DNA of 64,000 bases from Daphnia pulex (taxonomy: Eukaryota; Arthropoda; Branchiopoda; Diplostraca; Daphniidae). How positions within the stretch are numbered: the first letter of the stretch is position 1; the number at the start of each line of letters is the position of its first letter. This document shows positions 48,701 to 62,569 of the stretch, piece by piece. The position numbers were made by a program, and so were the translations under genes. Where the stretch lies: NCBI RefSeq assembly GCF_021134715.1, contig NC_060023.1:8680001-8744000 (forward strand), given 5' to 3'. The notes below the pieces were generated by a model. The model was not told where the DNA came from. It ran no database searches and was given only the letters and a program-made list of their open reading frames with translations.

Positions 48701-51700
48701 AAAACAAAAAAACAAAAATGTCCGTTTTGTCAGTTCGGAGCTGGCCTTCCTCTCTTACAAGAATTATAGTAAGGAACTCAATCACAATATATATTAATTA
48801 AAAAGAAAGAAAGATGACGACTTGCCCAGTGCTAGCAAAAGACGCCAGAAATGGGAGGAGCTGAGTGCCTGACGTTGTCGGTTCTCTTGTGGTTTCCGTC
48901 ACATTGATGACCGTGTAACCGGCGCTGCTCGCTGCTTCGTGGTTATTACCGTCGGCCGACGACCACGAAGCTCCGTTGGCTGTGGCGTCCAATTGCAGCG
49001 CTTCCAGTTCGTCACCCGTCACGCTTCCTAGACGCTGTTTTCATTACCATTAATAAAATTAGTAAAATCAAAGATAAGGTCGTACATCTAGAATGTTTGA
49101 TTTCCAGAGATCTAAACATATTCTTAAAAAAGTAAAAGTAGTAATCGAAGTTAAGCCAGTAATAAGTAAAGTTTGTTAGCCTGAACGAGGGATTGGATAA
49201 CGAATGTTTGGCCATCTAAGTTAAGAGGTTCGACTTAAAACAGAGGACTCTGAGCGCTTTCCATCAAACTTTGGTTCAAACTTGTTTGGCTTAGCCGAGT
49301 TCATTTGAAATGTTGTAATACTGTAGCATCTGGCATCCCCCGTTAGACGTCGGGATGACATTTAATTTGTTTTTCATCTTAGCCACACATCACAAAGTGC
49401 TGATGGACATCCATTTGACAACAGCTGACGTTCAAGCTTCCGCAATATTTTCTTGCTGCCAAAATTGAGGATATTATTTCGCATCAACACTAAATTTTCC
49501 ATTCATTTAACTATTGTAATTTAGTTTTGTATTTGTTGTTTGTTGGTTTTAGTGATGAATTGCAAGGCCTCGACTGCTGCACGCCCCCAAACCAACAACT
49601 CACCAAACCAAACAGCAGCAGCTGCAACTGCATTCTCTTGATTTATGAATTTCCCCACTTATTTGAGCCCCCGGTGATGGATGGCCTCTTCATCCATCCT
49701 CAGTCCAATATATTTGGACTAGTCTACGACGACATCTTCATCACAACGCGAATTCGATTTATACATTTCCCCCTAGAAGATCTGGCGAACGAAAACTGCT
49801 GGTTCGAAAATCGATTGTTACACTCACGTGATACTCGGAAAGGTCGACGTCTTGGACCTGCTGTTGGATGACGCTGGCCAACATTTGCCCCTGGAAGTGG
49901 TAGAAAAAGGTCCCCGACGGATTTGTCGAACGCTGGGCGTGCAGGTGAACGACGTGCATGAGTGGGGCCACCACCAGGGCGTCGCTCAGTGCCAACGACA
50001 GGCTGTCGCGCATCGACAAGTCGTCCAGCGCCGACGGACGATCCCAATCCGTGTACTCGTTCCTGTTGGTGGTGGCAATTCGATTATTCAGCAAGTCAAC
50101 TCACGTCACATTGCGTGGGCGTCAAGTAATTTTCTTCCTTTACCGCAAGACGTAAAAGATTTCATTGAGATGGTACTGGTAAAAGTTGCGGATCAGAGTG
50201 CGCAGCGACCGATCCCGTTTGTCTTCGCTGATCCCGTTGCGCAAATCCGCATCCCTGTAGATGAGAAGAGTCGTGATTTATTAAAAGAACTCGTCTAGTG
50301 ACAAAAAATAACAAGAAATATTCGATATCAGCCTCTGCCTCTTTTTCTTTGTTTTAAAAAATTGATTTCATCCGCATTATTCCGGAATTGCGTTTTGGCT
50401 TTCAGGGGATTGTTGACTTTAGTCGGACTTTAGTCTCTCGCTGTATTATTTATTGACTGCGATCCCATAGACAACAATAGGCCCACTCTATCCATCTAGC
50501 GTATACCCTAAAGATGGGACTGCTGGTTTTGTCTACTCCCGCGCCGAGCATTTTGATTATCGTTACATTTGTGTAAAGACGGGCGAGTGTGTGTGTTCAC
50601 CTCCATCAAGAAAACATTGGAAAGCTAGAGGGGAATCGTGTATTGTGTTTTTAAAAGCTTTTTCATCCATTTCCGAGCCAGCCTTCAGTCATTCAGTATG
50701 CGTTCCGCTGGAGGAAAACGACTAAATAAACCCTCTCCCCCCCTCCCCTCCTTGCTCTTGGCTATACACTGATGCTGCATCATGGGCGATGTCGTTCGTT
50801 GTCGCCGTCGTGACCGACATGCCAAAGTAGGAGTCTACTTGATCCTTCAGCGCTGAGCCGCTCCGGGCCACGTAACGAACGCAAAAAACAAGAAAAACAC
50901 GACACGTGTAGACATTTCTGAGCATTTCGGCGACGGGGTTGTCTAGTGTAAACTTGTTATTAATTATTATGACCTTGGCCAATATTAAATTAACAATTAA
51001 CAAATCATTTTCTAGTTTTTCTATACGTAAACTCGACTTTGTCAACTGCTTTTATTGAAAAATTTCGATTGACAACAACTTTGACTGAATGACATTTCGT
51101 GCTGCTGCGAATCAAAGGTTTGAAAAAGTCGTCACTTCATCCAGACCGCTGGAATTCAGAATAGGCTGCACAGGGATTTATGGGTGCGCCTTTGGCTGGC
51201 CGGTTTCGTTACTCGAATACATTTTGCCAGACAAAAGAATAGCTAGGGCGACGTCGTTTCTATAGGGTTCGCGGCATGTCTGTCTACGCTGTAAAGCGCT
51301 TTCTGTACGTCTAGTGTGGCGGAATAAATGGCCATTTTATGCGGGAGGCGTAATCCCATCTCACGCGGCGCTTTCGTGAAACAGAGAAGAAGGTCTAAAC
51401 AGCAACAAAGAGAGTTTAGACGTCTCTGCGTTGTATTGTAGAGTTGTAGCCGCGAGATTGCGATTTGCATTGACTATACTGTTGGCGTTGATGATTGGCA
51501 AGCATAAAACCTCTTTCCTATTCAACCGCCAATGTGAGCTGAACACTCGAAACTTGGCGTATAATCCAAATGAACCTAAACTCGCAAGTGCTGGAGGGGG
51601 GGGGGAAGGCTTACATTCGGATGTGATTATTTCTCCCAACTTTCATGGATTGGGATATCGTTAAATGACGACTGTGGGGCTCATTCGAGTGCATAAACAA

Positions 51701-54700
51701 TCGTTTCTATTATTCACCGTCCCATGGCTCGTTTGGATGATATTATATAGCCTTGGGAGATTCCACAATTACGGGCAAGTATATGTGGCAGCTCGTTATT
51801 TTATACAACATGGTGGAGGCGATGCAGCAGCTAGCAGTTCATCCCCTAGACTTTGTTATATTCATCGAACTAAAATGGATCAAACGACTGGCAACTTTGA
51901 AATCCCAAGTTGCTGTAAGGGGCTCATGGCGAAGAACGAGAGAACTTGGTTACGTAGAGGTCTTAAATAAGAACTTTATGCTCATCATTAAATAGTACGA
52001 AATGCCCATGGTATATACGCCAGGGTTCTAAAGCCATTTCAGAAGTCGGACGAATTTTTTAATCATCATCTGGGATACGACGGCAATTGTGTTTTTCTTG
52101 ATGTCGAATATAAATGAATAATTAGGGGCCTGGAAAAGAGAAGCACTCACCCGGTGTAGCGATAGCTCTCGATGGAAGTGACTCCGGCAACGAGTGGGAT
52201 GCGAGCGAAATCCTCGCTCGCCGATTGCATGGCGCGAAGAGGATCGATGGCGACGATCCCGGCGCCATCGACGAAAGGCGCGAAACTTGCGAAGAATCGC
52301 GGAGGCGCCGGAAGGCGGACGGCCATGAGTGATTCGAGTGGTTTCTTTCGTAGGCAGTCGCCAATGTCGGCCAAACTCATCTGCTCAGCACTTGCGGCTC
52401 CATCCGATCCGGCAAACGGCTCGCAGTCCATCTGGCGGGCCACTTCTGCTTTCAACTTGCCGGCCTGGTGATTCAAAGCCCACGGACTCAACGCCGAGCC
52501 GGACATCAGCACAACTCGCTGGAACAGTCCTGCACAACATAGTTCAACATTAAATACAATTTTTTCCTGGAATGAAAAAACAATATGACATGGTAGTGAT
52601 CGAAATGAAGAAACGCAACGGAAAAAATGTTTAAGAGTAGTTCCCGATAAATCTAGCGTAGAGCTAGTGAAGCAGACACGAGACTAGGAAACAATATAGA
52701 TGTAATACATATACGCCCCCGTTGTCTGGTAGTCTGTCGATCTGGCGTGACATCCAATAAACGAACAACAAACACCACCAGGGTTGTCTTGACATTCACG
52801 AGAAGAAGAAGTCTATTTCGTGATATTTCCGTGCCTTTCTTTTATTTCCCTGTTTTAGTTTCAATTCGGCCGACGTTCTTTTTTACGCTCCGTGATTTAG
52901 ACTGAGGTTTTTCTGACGGTTTCTTTCATTTCTAATAAAAAGCTGAAGGATCGAATATCTCTGGAAATTTTCCAGTCACGTAAATATCGTTCGATCTGTA
53001 AGAACCATTCAGCGAAAGGACATTTTTTTTTCAAATGATTTTCTTCTGTTCGAAAAAGCTTCGATGCGAATGCCGGCGATAGTATTTCTTGCCAACAGCA
53101 GCAAAAATGAGGTAAGTAACCCTTCAGTGTTGTTTTGTGATAAAATCGATAATATAGCGGCTGAGGCTGGCGAATGACGTCAAAGTAGGTACTGTAAAAC
53201 GTGATGCGACTTTGAAGTTAAACTAATCAACTGGATAAGGTTACGAAACACTCAACAAAAAGGAGAATTGAATCTTTATTTAGGAAATCACTTGGTGGGA
53301 CCGGCTTAGCGTAGGTATTCTGCTTCAAGATTATGGAAAGTAGCTGTACAACACACTCTGTTTCTGTAACACATTTAGTTATTCAGGGAATAGCTACGTC
53401 GAAAAATCACCATCAATTTCCCGGGAGTCTCTGATTAATGCGATACTGGGTATATACGGTGAGACTGAGAGGCCTAATGGCCTGCCAGCATCTTTCTCGG
53501 TCTTTCCAACGCTTATTATTCTAATCCTAACTGACAGTTCGACGAATATGCGGGTCTTCTTCGAAATTCTAATTCCTCTATACGGTTGCCTTATTTCGCC
53601 CGGCTCAAAAGCCGGAGAAAAATCTCGTGCAGACTTGATTTAAGCGGAAGTCTAAAATCAGAGCTACAGCTATATTGATCCACAAGTTTAGGTATACGAG
53701 GTATGAATGTTGGCTACTCTAATGGAATCGCCACGAATGTAGTGCTTTGAGTGAAAGTGTAATGAGGCAGCAAAAAAGAACTCGTTCCGCTCTAGCGCTC
53801 AAGGCTTGCGTAACATCACGACTGACAAAGTAAAGAATTGGCGCAAATCGAGCCCCCCAGAAATCTGTTGTTTAAAAAAAATAATAATTCGACAGCTTTA
53901 CTATTCGCGTGTGACGTAACGTAGCTGGTCACTGTAGTGAAAAATGAAAAAGGGACGACAAATAAAAAATGTAACACACTCTCTACTTTTATTGTCGTAT
54001 TCGTTTCTTATTCAGTGGGCCGCGCTGATTATGGCATGTCACTTTATCCTGTGACCTTTAGACATGTAACGTCCTTATTCGTCTCGACAATCTGTTTCTT
54101 TAAATACACACACACACACACACCATGACTTCAGAAATGAACAGTCCACGGTGGGTGGGCCTTGAGCTATAAAGCGGGAAAAAAAGACTTGCAGAACAGC
54201 ACGATTTTCTATTATTTATTCTTTTTCTCGACTGTCGTCTTGTTTCACGGCGACTTTGGCATAGGCCAGAAGTAGATTGCCTATCCTTCCCAATCCTATA
54301 TAAGATTATAGTGTCTGATGCTCAATATCTCCTTTTATATATTTTCTCAGCAGGAAAGGAAAATCAATTCGTATCCCAGGATTTAGACAGATATTTTGAT
54401 ACTTTGAATTTCAATCTTGCAGAAGATATTACAGGGAACCTATTCGGGCATCGCAACTAAACTCTTGATCTACATCGATTTGGACTGATCGTTCCTCCTT
54501 TTCTGGGAGATTGAACTGCAATGGACTTTCCCACTGAGAATTGATGTGATGGATAGAACAATGCAAATACACGAAATCCAATTACCCTATTTGTCTTTGA
54601 ATCTTTCGGGATTTCATCCAGGGATTTCCTAAACAAATTGCCATAATAACCCAATTTGTATTAGCAACACCCACGACCCACCTTTCTTATCAATATCTTC

Positions 54701-57700
54701 AAACAATGAGAATGCAATAAATGCAATGATAGTAATACCAAGCAATTATAGCGTCTTATCTTCGTCTGTTTCCAAATGTTCGGCCTTGGCAACAACATTC
54801 GAAGATTGACAAGGACCTGTGTTGTTGGTCGGGTATACAACCAAGCTTCTATTACGCAATAAAGAAAGACGATCACAAGAAATAGCATCATCAGGAAAAG
54901 GAAACACTACAAATGAGTCGAAATCCGTAGTTATACTCGAAGAACAAAAGGCAAACGGTCTAAAGCGATAATAATGACCCGTGCTGTAACTGAAGCAAGA
55001 AAACCGAGGAGAATTCAAAGAATATCAAATCCTCGCACGCTGTGTTGTCCGCATTTGATCGTTTGATCGAATAAAGTCACTGGGTCGCAACAAAGGAAAT
55101 CCTTTCCATAAACAAAACGGCCGACCACGTCTGAGGAATTCTGCTATTGCACTCGAGTTGCCATCGGCCATATTTGCACACAGACACATCAAAGAAGTGC
55201 TGGATCACTGGATGTACAACTGAATAAGTCTTGGAATATAAGTTGTGATATAAAATACAGACTTCTGTTTTGTTTGTTTGGGGATTAAAAAGCAACCAAG
55301 TTTCTTTCTCTTCTCAGAGTATTGGGATTATGATTTGCTATCTCTTTGTCTACGGCTAGATTCTTTGTCGACTTTTTTGTGCTGTGGGTGTTGCTTTTGT
55401 CAAGTTTCGAGACGACATCCGAGCCTCGTATTTCCATCTCTTCAACTTTAGGAAGAAGATTCGAGAGAGGAGAGTGGGGGGTGGGAGTAGGGTGTGGCAA
55501 AAAGAATAAACAAGGACGCCAGAAAAAAAAGGGGAAAGTTCTCCAATATCCGATCCTCAAGTGAACTTTGTAGCTGCTAGCCCTGCTACAAAGATGCGAC
55601 TGCCTTTTGCTTGCAACGGATCCCCAGTTAGCGATTAGAGGGGGCAGACGTCACAAAAGAGAATTCTCTCGGCTGCTGTGGAAACTCATCCCTCCAAATC
55701 CAGTGGGCCTGCCAGTCCAATATCCAGACTAGATCCACTGCTGTGTATTAATAAAAAGAGGGAGGAGAAAGAGCGAAAGAAGGAAAGAGTTCTGTATATG
55801 TATATGTTCGCCGCATATCCTTTGAATGAGGTCCAACGACTGTATGACCCACAGTTTTCTGTCTCGTGATTTTCATCCGTTTTTCCCTCACTGCCGCAAT
55901 TCCCGCGATTTTCAAAGTTCGATATGCGACGACGGAGACCTTTGCGCTTCTCCCTTGTATGTTGTATCCATCTAATCAAAATCGGGGCACTACGGTACAT
56001 TTAAAGAAAAGAAAGAAAGCAGAGAAAGCACCTCAATAGACCCATAGGCTCTATGTGGCGTATAGAAACTCGATGGCTCACAATACCACTCAACGACATG
56101 GAAATGATACCCCCCGAAAAAAAAGTATAAAAAGGAGAAGACTTGTGCTTAGCTTAAGGAGTAGAGACTTACATACGGAATTATGGATGCCCTGAAGATC
56201 GCAAACGTATTTTTATTTCGATTTCTTTTGCTGGAAAATCCATAGCAACGATTTTCTATAAGTTCTCTCAAAGAAGTTTCTATAGCGTGTATAAATAATC
56301 TCATACTTTCGAACCAATGCAACTAATCCACAAAGTATGACGCGAGGTAGCAGAATTTTAAATGCTGAATTGAAAATAAAGAATTCTCTAAAACGATCAT
56401 CCAAAGCCCAAAACATTGTGTTTTAAGTTTGGCTCAGTTTGACAGAAATCATGTTGTTAACAATCGTAGTTATTGTTAGTTTGAAATTTGAATGACATCA
56501 ATTTGCAAGTTCAGAATAATTCAGTTTTCAATTTACGACCCTTTTCAAAAATTCATTTCTGTTCAAAAATAGTAGAGACGACCGCTTTACCTACAACACC
56601 AAATTGGAAGAATCCAAACGCAGGTGAAAGCTCTAGGCTCGTCGGTGTCGTATCGATTGTTTTTTTTACTCAAGTCATTGTTGCAAAGATCTTCCATTAA
56701 GGTCGAAGGGGCTTTAAAATTCTTTGTCGCACGTTGTCTGATTGGTGGTGTTACGTTAACTTAAACAGAAATGGTAAAAAGTACGTTAAATAATGGACCT
56801 GGGAGGTTCCGAATAATATGAAATGATATGAACTGTCATGATAAAAGGAAAATGACCTACGAATTTATCAACAGTTGTGAAGCAATATTTGGTTTTACAT
56901 GTCTACTCCAATCGAGAATAGAACAAAACAGCGTAAAATGTCATCCGTATTTAAAAGGTCGGATGCAAAAAGATACTGCACTCATACAAGCAACGAATGA
57001 ATGAGCATACAAAAGGGAGGTTCGAGGATTTTGAGAAAATAATCAAAACCGGTAGCGTTACGACGGCGCAACCCGTCACGGAAATATATGATTATAGTTA
57101 CATAACACAAAAAAAAACTAATTACCATCCAGATTCCGATGGACAAGAAAAGAGGGTAAATGTGCAGTGAAAAAACGAATAGGAAACGAAACAAAACCAA
57201 ACACTAAAATTAAAAAACAAAAAACAAAAAAAAAACAAAAACATTATTTATAGTCAGAGAACAGATAGGCAATATCTCGGTTGAAGAGCCTTGGGACGAA
57301 TCGGACATGAAGAAGGACGGACTAGCTATTTCATATGTGCCCTACTAAACCGCTGTAATAGCCGATGGGTGGCCATGGATCTAAAAGCAATAGGACCGTC
57401 GGTGGTCTACGGATACTAAGGATGGGGATCTATTCAGACGGAACCGCAGGGAATGGTGGAAAATCGATCATGTCGTAATGCGTTAACCATCGTCCGCCGT
57501 TGATGTTCATCACGGGCAAAGTAGACGAATGGAAGGGGATCTGCGATCACAGACCCAAACCGGCAGACAAAGCAAACGTAGGATAATAATGAAGAGGGTG
57601 AATGAAGCGACTTACCGGCTGCAATGGGCGAGATCATGAGAAGATTGACGAGGGCAGCGCCTGTTCCGTGGCCACTCAACGTGATGCGACTCGAGTCGCC

Positions 57701-60700
57701 GCCAAAGACGCCGATGTTGTCCTTCAGCCACAGCACAGCCGCCACTTGTTATCGGCAGAATCGAAATATGAGCCAATACTATCAGAGTCGAAATGTCCAC
57801 GTCATCATCGCTGTCGTCATTTCTTACCTATATCCAATAAGCCGTAATTGCCTTGCGTCGGGATGGCGCTTTTGCTTTTGCCGCGGACTTGACCGGGAGT
57901 CGGACTGGCTGCCGTCTGTAGGAATCCTGTATGGGATGGTTTTACACATTATTAGTGTTAAAATCATAATCCAGTTTCAAATTTCCTCTAAATTTATCCT
58001 AGAGTTCTAAATATTGGAGACTGCCATGTTGAAAAAATTGAGTGCGGCAAATGAACACATGATTACATGAAATCCAATATCTTTGCTCCGGCACTGGAGA
58101 CGATGTGCCGTTACCGTCAAAGCCAACGACCCGTTAGCCAATGGGCGACGAGCAACTCAAGTATTAATAAGACGAGTCGTGCGTCACATTTAGAGGATGT
58201 TTGATTGTACCTAAAATGCCAAGACGGTAGTTGAGGGTGACAACGACCATGCGACTTTTTCCGGCCAACATTGCGCCATCCATCAAGTGCCCGGCACCCC
58301 AGGAGTAGGACTCGCCGTGAACGAGGACCATGACGGGCGATGACGCAAGCGAAGTCGATCCACCACCAGCAAATCCTGTGAACGATTTCACATTTCCAGA
58401 AAAATTTAGGTGAATTTTGCTTTCAGTTACAGAAATAAAATACTGCAATAAAAAGGAATGATATCGGTAAGAATGACAAATGACAAAGAATGGAAAAACC
58501 TGATACCGACAAAATATTTCACGCCAGATCCGTTCAGAGTTGCTATTTTCTATTGGTAAGATTTGACGGATGTTTCGCCAGTGGAAAAAAAAGGTGGGCG
58601 TTATTATGTGGAATTGTGCTGACCAGTTATTGAATTGAGGCCAACCATAAAGAGACGTGTGGAGGGTGTGAAGGATGTGTTGTCGTATTTCGCGTGGGTC
58701 ATCTCTGGTTGAAAGGGACTTTTATCTCTTTCCAAGTTTATTGATAAAAATGGCATAGATATTATATGGGACAAGCACTTTCGGACGTGCTATTCGCCGC
58801 CAGTTTTCTATTTCCCTGCACGTTATTCTCCTCCGCTCCTCTGTAATATGGATGCGATTACAATGGAAACTGCTCGGCTGCCGGCCATTGATCTAAATAA
58901 TCGCGGGCAAGCCGAATGGGCAAGATGGTTGGCACAGGCACTTGGACCTTGGATCTGGCAAACTTGATCGAATAAAGGAACTCGCCTGCATGTGGCGGTG
59001 ACAAAAGAAAACCTGTCGGATCAATAGTTTGAGCTCAGTTTCCTACGAAGCCGCTGATGACGACGATAATAGCCAATAGATTTCATGAAAGACTCGCACG
59101 GGAGTGAAGGAAAATCATCGCCCGACTTGGGTTTGTTGGGTTCGTCGAGTCCTGTCTTAGTGTCACGTTGGATTTTCTTTTGTGGCATCTGATACGATTG
59201 AAAATGTCTGTCAATATCCTCGATTGTTCCAACTTGCGAATTGGATAGAATACGGTGAACCTCATTGGGTGAGGAATGCATCACGTTCTTCCATTTTGCA
59301 TGTTCTTAATCAGTCATGCAATGCGTCCCTCAAATTTGACACCAACAACAGAACCAAGAGAATAAAAGAAGCGGTCAAGTGGGCAGGCGTCAAGTAAACA
59401 AAACGAACGCGCTGCTGACGAAGGTCCTTGACGGTATTCATAGACAAAGTGAACAAGTTATGAATGGAAATGAGACCAGAGACGGGCCAGGAAATGGAAA
59501 CCCTGACGTCGAGTTCTATTGGTCTCTAACGGGAACGATAGCGAAGTGTTGCTGGGCGTCGGGTACAACCTGAATCAAAGTGCCGAAAAGCAGTGGCGTC
59601 CGCGTCCATGTTCTCGTCTTTACCCATATTCAGCATCATCTTATTGATCGCCTTGCTTTATGAACCGTGATGGAAAGTATCCGCTAATTAGAACAAGGGT
59701 CTACCTTTTTGGACAGCGAAGGCGCAATAAGAAAACGGTTGGCGTGTCTTTTTCGCGGATTATTCCATTAAAAGGAAGAACAATAAAGATAGAAGAAGAA
59801 GAGTAAAAGAAGAAGTCGAACCTTCAGATGGGGCGTAAACGTTGAGGTAGAGGCAATCTTCGCTCTGATTGGCCAACAGCAACTGCATCCTCTTGAGTTG
59901 GTAATAGCGAGCTCGAGGCATCGTCTCCAGACTGGCCGTTCTGCGTTGATACAAAATAGCAATTATGTTATTCCAATTTAGACAGAAAAAACCTTATCAC
60001 GACGGTGTCAAATGTACGACAGTGTATAACAGAATGATGCGAGTAAACGTATATGGTCTAGATTAGAATTAACGAATTGGTTTTCAAATACAGCGACAAT
60101 GTTACCCAAAAAAAACAAAAAGATGTTTCGTTTTCGTGAATCACAACATTTAGGATGAATTTCCTTTGATTTGCCGTCTTGATTCACCTAAACGTCTAGA
60201 GCCGTTTCTTTTTTTTTTCTTTTTTGTTTGCCCGTTTTCGTTACTGCCGACAAATCGTTTCTGGCCAACGACCAATGGACCCATTCCATTTTTTAAGTTC
60301 AAAGAGTCAAAGCGATTGAATCATGTGCAGATGACATTTCGATTTATCAGCTGATCGGCAAGAAAATCGATTGGACGTCATGAAATATCACGAAAGAGAA
60401 AGGACAATTACCGGCATAAAACGAAATCAGAATGTCTGACTTTTCTTTTTTACTAAGATATGGACATCATAAAAAAAGGAAGAACAAAAGATTTTCAGAG
60501 TTAGAAGAAAAAGTAAAGGAATTCAAGAAGCAAAAATGATTTGACTATTCGCGTTACAATTAGTCCGTGGGTGAACCGACATCGGAGCGTTCCAGTGTCT
60601 CTTCCACATATTGTTAACTTGGAATTCTCCTGGGTCAACTTTTTCCCACCTTTCACCCCGATATTGTCCTTAACTGTCTCGCCTAACCTAGCTGGCTATA

Positions 60701-62569
60701 AATAAACGGAGACGTCATTTCCCGACTTTAGAGGATAGCGAGCTGCGAGCAATATATTTCAGGCAGAACATCGGGTTCTTTTTTGTCGCATCGGCTGTTC
60801 CGTGTCGCCTAACGAGGACGAAGCCTTGGCAGATTTACGATCTCTCATCTTCACAGACTTTCTCTCACGGCTTCGCTTTCCTTTTTCTTCTTTTCTTACA
60901 AAATTCACCAAGAATTCCTCAAACAAACATCGATAGGCGAAACGAATTGACACATTAAATAAGGTTTTAATGAAACCGTTAGATACGTTTTAGATCTGAG
61001 ATACGGAATCAACTCTTTCATAATGTTTAAGAAATAGAAAATCGATTATCGTGTGCACCTGTTGGCCAAGGGTGGCAGCTGCTGGGGACAAGCTGGCGAT
61101 AGAGCGTTTGCTGATCGAATGCCCGTCCAGGGGCCAGGACTCGCTGGCGGTAGGAAGCGCAGAGAACCAACTGGCGGAGCAGCGTAAGGAATTCCCAGGA
61201 ACGCCTCCACGTTCTTGTTGTTGCTTCCACCGACGGATTTACGATGTCCTCCTTATAAAATATGGAAACAATGTTAGGGCGGTATTTTACTTGGTTTAGT
61301 ATGTTATCGATCGTTTATGCATTTGCAGCAAGCATGCACAAAAAATGTAGCCAGTCATATGAATAGACTTAGTATGCGTAGTACGTTTTATTGATTTTGT
61401 TGTCACAGAATAACGAAAAATTCCAGACGAAAAAAGTGCCCTGAAATTCCGTTATAAAATTTTGAATTCTATACAATTACGTTTGCTGATAACCCAAATA
61501 ACTGACTTCATTGATTGTCGGTTACAGTCAGGAGGAGACTTCCTAACCAAAAACATCAAATAGAGAAATACCGGAAGAAATTCTGCGATAGGATTCGTCA
61601 ATCTAACACTAGCAAATGAGTACTCGAACTGGCTAATTTACTTTACTTCTTCACTAAAAGGGAACTTAGTAACTTACCCAAAATTGTCCAAACATATCCG
61701 GTAGTCCCTGTTCCCTGAACACACGAGTCACAGACGTGAATAAAATTGCACGAAAAGAACCCACAACCTGCTCCATATGCTAATAGACTTCATAGACGAC
61801 GAAGAGACTGACAATGACGGCCACGACTCCCACCTCCCATGAGAATTATGAGAATGTCAGAATGAGACATGAGGCGTGAAGATTCAACCGGACACTAGGG
61901 CTGTGTTGCAATTTCAACGAAGATTCATAAAAACCAATAATTTTTAAAGTATTGATGATTGATTGAAAATTATGAAATTGTTGTTGGTAGATAAATAAAT
62001 TTTAATTTTAAAAATATTTTATCTTAAAGAAAAATAATTGAATTATTGTTGAAATTGCAACACAGCTTCGATTGAATCGAAATTGTCATGGCTTCATGGT
62101 CAGTTGTCAGATGTCAGTGATTGATTGTTGACAACGGAAAAGGTGATGATTTTTCATTTTCGTGGTTTTTTATTCACGACTTTGTTAATGGACTATTTGG
62201 ACATACTGGAACCATATTGAGTAAGATTTACATTATTTTCTAGCATGTAGCGTCTGTATCAGCTAAACTCTAAAGTAGACTTATACACTAAAACATATCG
62301 GTGAAAATACCTGGTAAAGCGGTTGTTGTTTGTGGTTGAGCAGCACCACCCGGAAGTGTCAATCCACGCAAGTTTCCATGTTTGGTCCTGACCACTCGAC
62401 CGGGGCCGGCTGACGTCCAAGGAATGGAGGCGGCACTGACCGATCCCAACATACCAACCGAGAAGCACTGGAGTGTGATCGAGGCACAGATGAAAAGTAG
62501 TAATAACTTTGTTCCAGCAAAGGTGCCATTGTCGTTGATTCGAACTGGCTTCATCGTTACATCGTGCAT
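45757..62569 (-). CDS. Neuroligin-like cholinesterase-domain adhesion protein
   Basis: Sixteen coding exons, 5' to 3': 62311-62569, 61059-61251, 59822-59940, 58211-58375, 57828-57926, 57616-57744, 52151-52529, 50144-50254, 49828-50062, 48826-49034, 48569-48669, 47982-48161, 47595-47771, 46292-46602, 45949-46218 and 45757-45885. All phases agree and give about 1021 residues. N-terminal hydrophobic signal, then a cholinesterase-like domain: VEAFLGIPYAAPPVGSLRF, SEDCLYLNVYAP, VVVTLNYRLGILG, GNYGLLDI, GVFGGDSSRITL and FASTGDPNLE. The nucleophile elbow reads GHGTG (Gly305 for Ser) and the oxyanion loop HGESY, so it cannot be an esterase. One membrane helix (about 843-865) precedes a Pro/Gln/His-rich cytoplasmic tail ending EINV. 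Neuroligins are postsynaptic partners of neurexin. The exon 2 acceptor (61251 or 61248) and the start (62569 or 62554) are uncertain. Exon 10 needs a GC donor. Confidence 0.88.
50255..52150 (-). other. Neuroligin-like gene intron 7
   Basis: Intron of about 1.9 kb between exons 7 and 8. No nested gene or repeat was recognised. Confidence 0.6.
52530..57615 (-). other. Neuroligin-like gene intron 6 (5.1 kb)
   Basis: The largest intron. It holds an AC dinucleotide run near 54105-54122 and AT-rich sequence. No open frame with family motifs or coherent splice sites was seen on either strand, so there is no evidence for a nested gene. Confidence 0.6.
58376..59821 (-). other. Neuroligin-like gene intron 3
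   Basis: Intron of about 1.4 kb. A minus-strand open frame of 87 codons at 59021-59284 lies within it but shows no recognisable domain and is not needed for frame continuity between exons 3 and 4. Confidence 0.55.
59941..61058 (-). other. Neuroligin-like gene intron 2
   Basis: Intron of about 1.1 kb without recognisable coding or repeat features, apart from T-rich runs near 60205-60225. Confidence 0.55.
61901..62065. repeat. MITE-like element in neuroligin intron 1
   Basis: A perfect 18-bp terminal inverted repeat (CTGTGTTGCAATTTCAAC at 61901-61918 and its complement at 62048-62065) encloses about 130 bases of very AT-rich DNA. Length, terminal repeats and lack of coding capacity suit a miniature inverted-repeat transposable element. 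No clear target-site duplication is visible. Confidence 0.6.

Noticed and set aside
49828..50298. Plus-strand open frame of 156 codons
   Set aside because: Antisense to neuroligin exons 8 and 9.
52172..52471. Plus-strand open frame over neuroligin exon 7
   Set aside because: Shadow of a long GC-rich coding exon on the other strand.
58164..58448. Separate carboxylesterase gene in the 57-62 kb region
   Set aside because: The esterase-like exons are all in phase with the downstream membrane-helix exon and lack catalytic residues, so they belong to one neuroligin-like gene.
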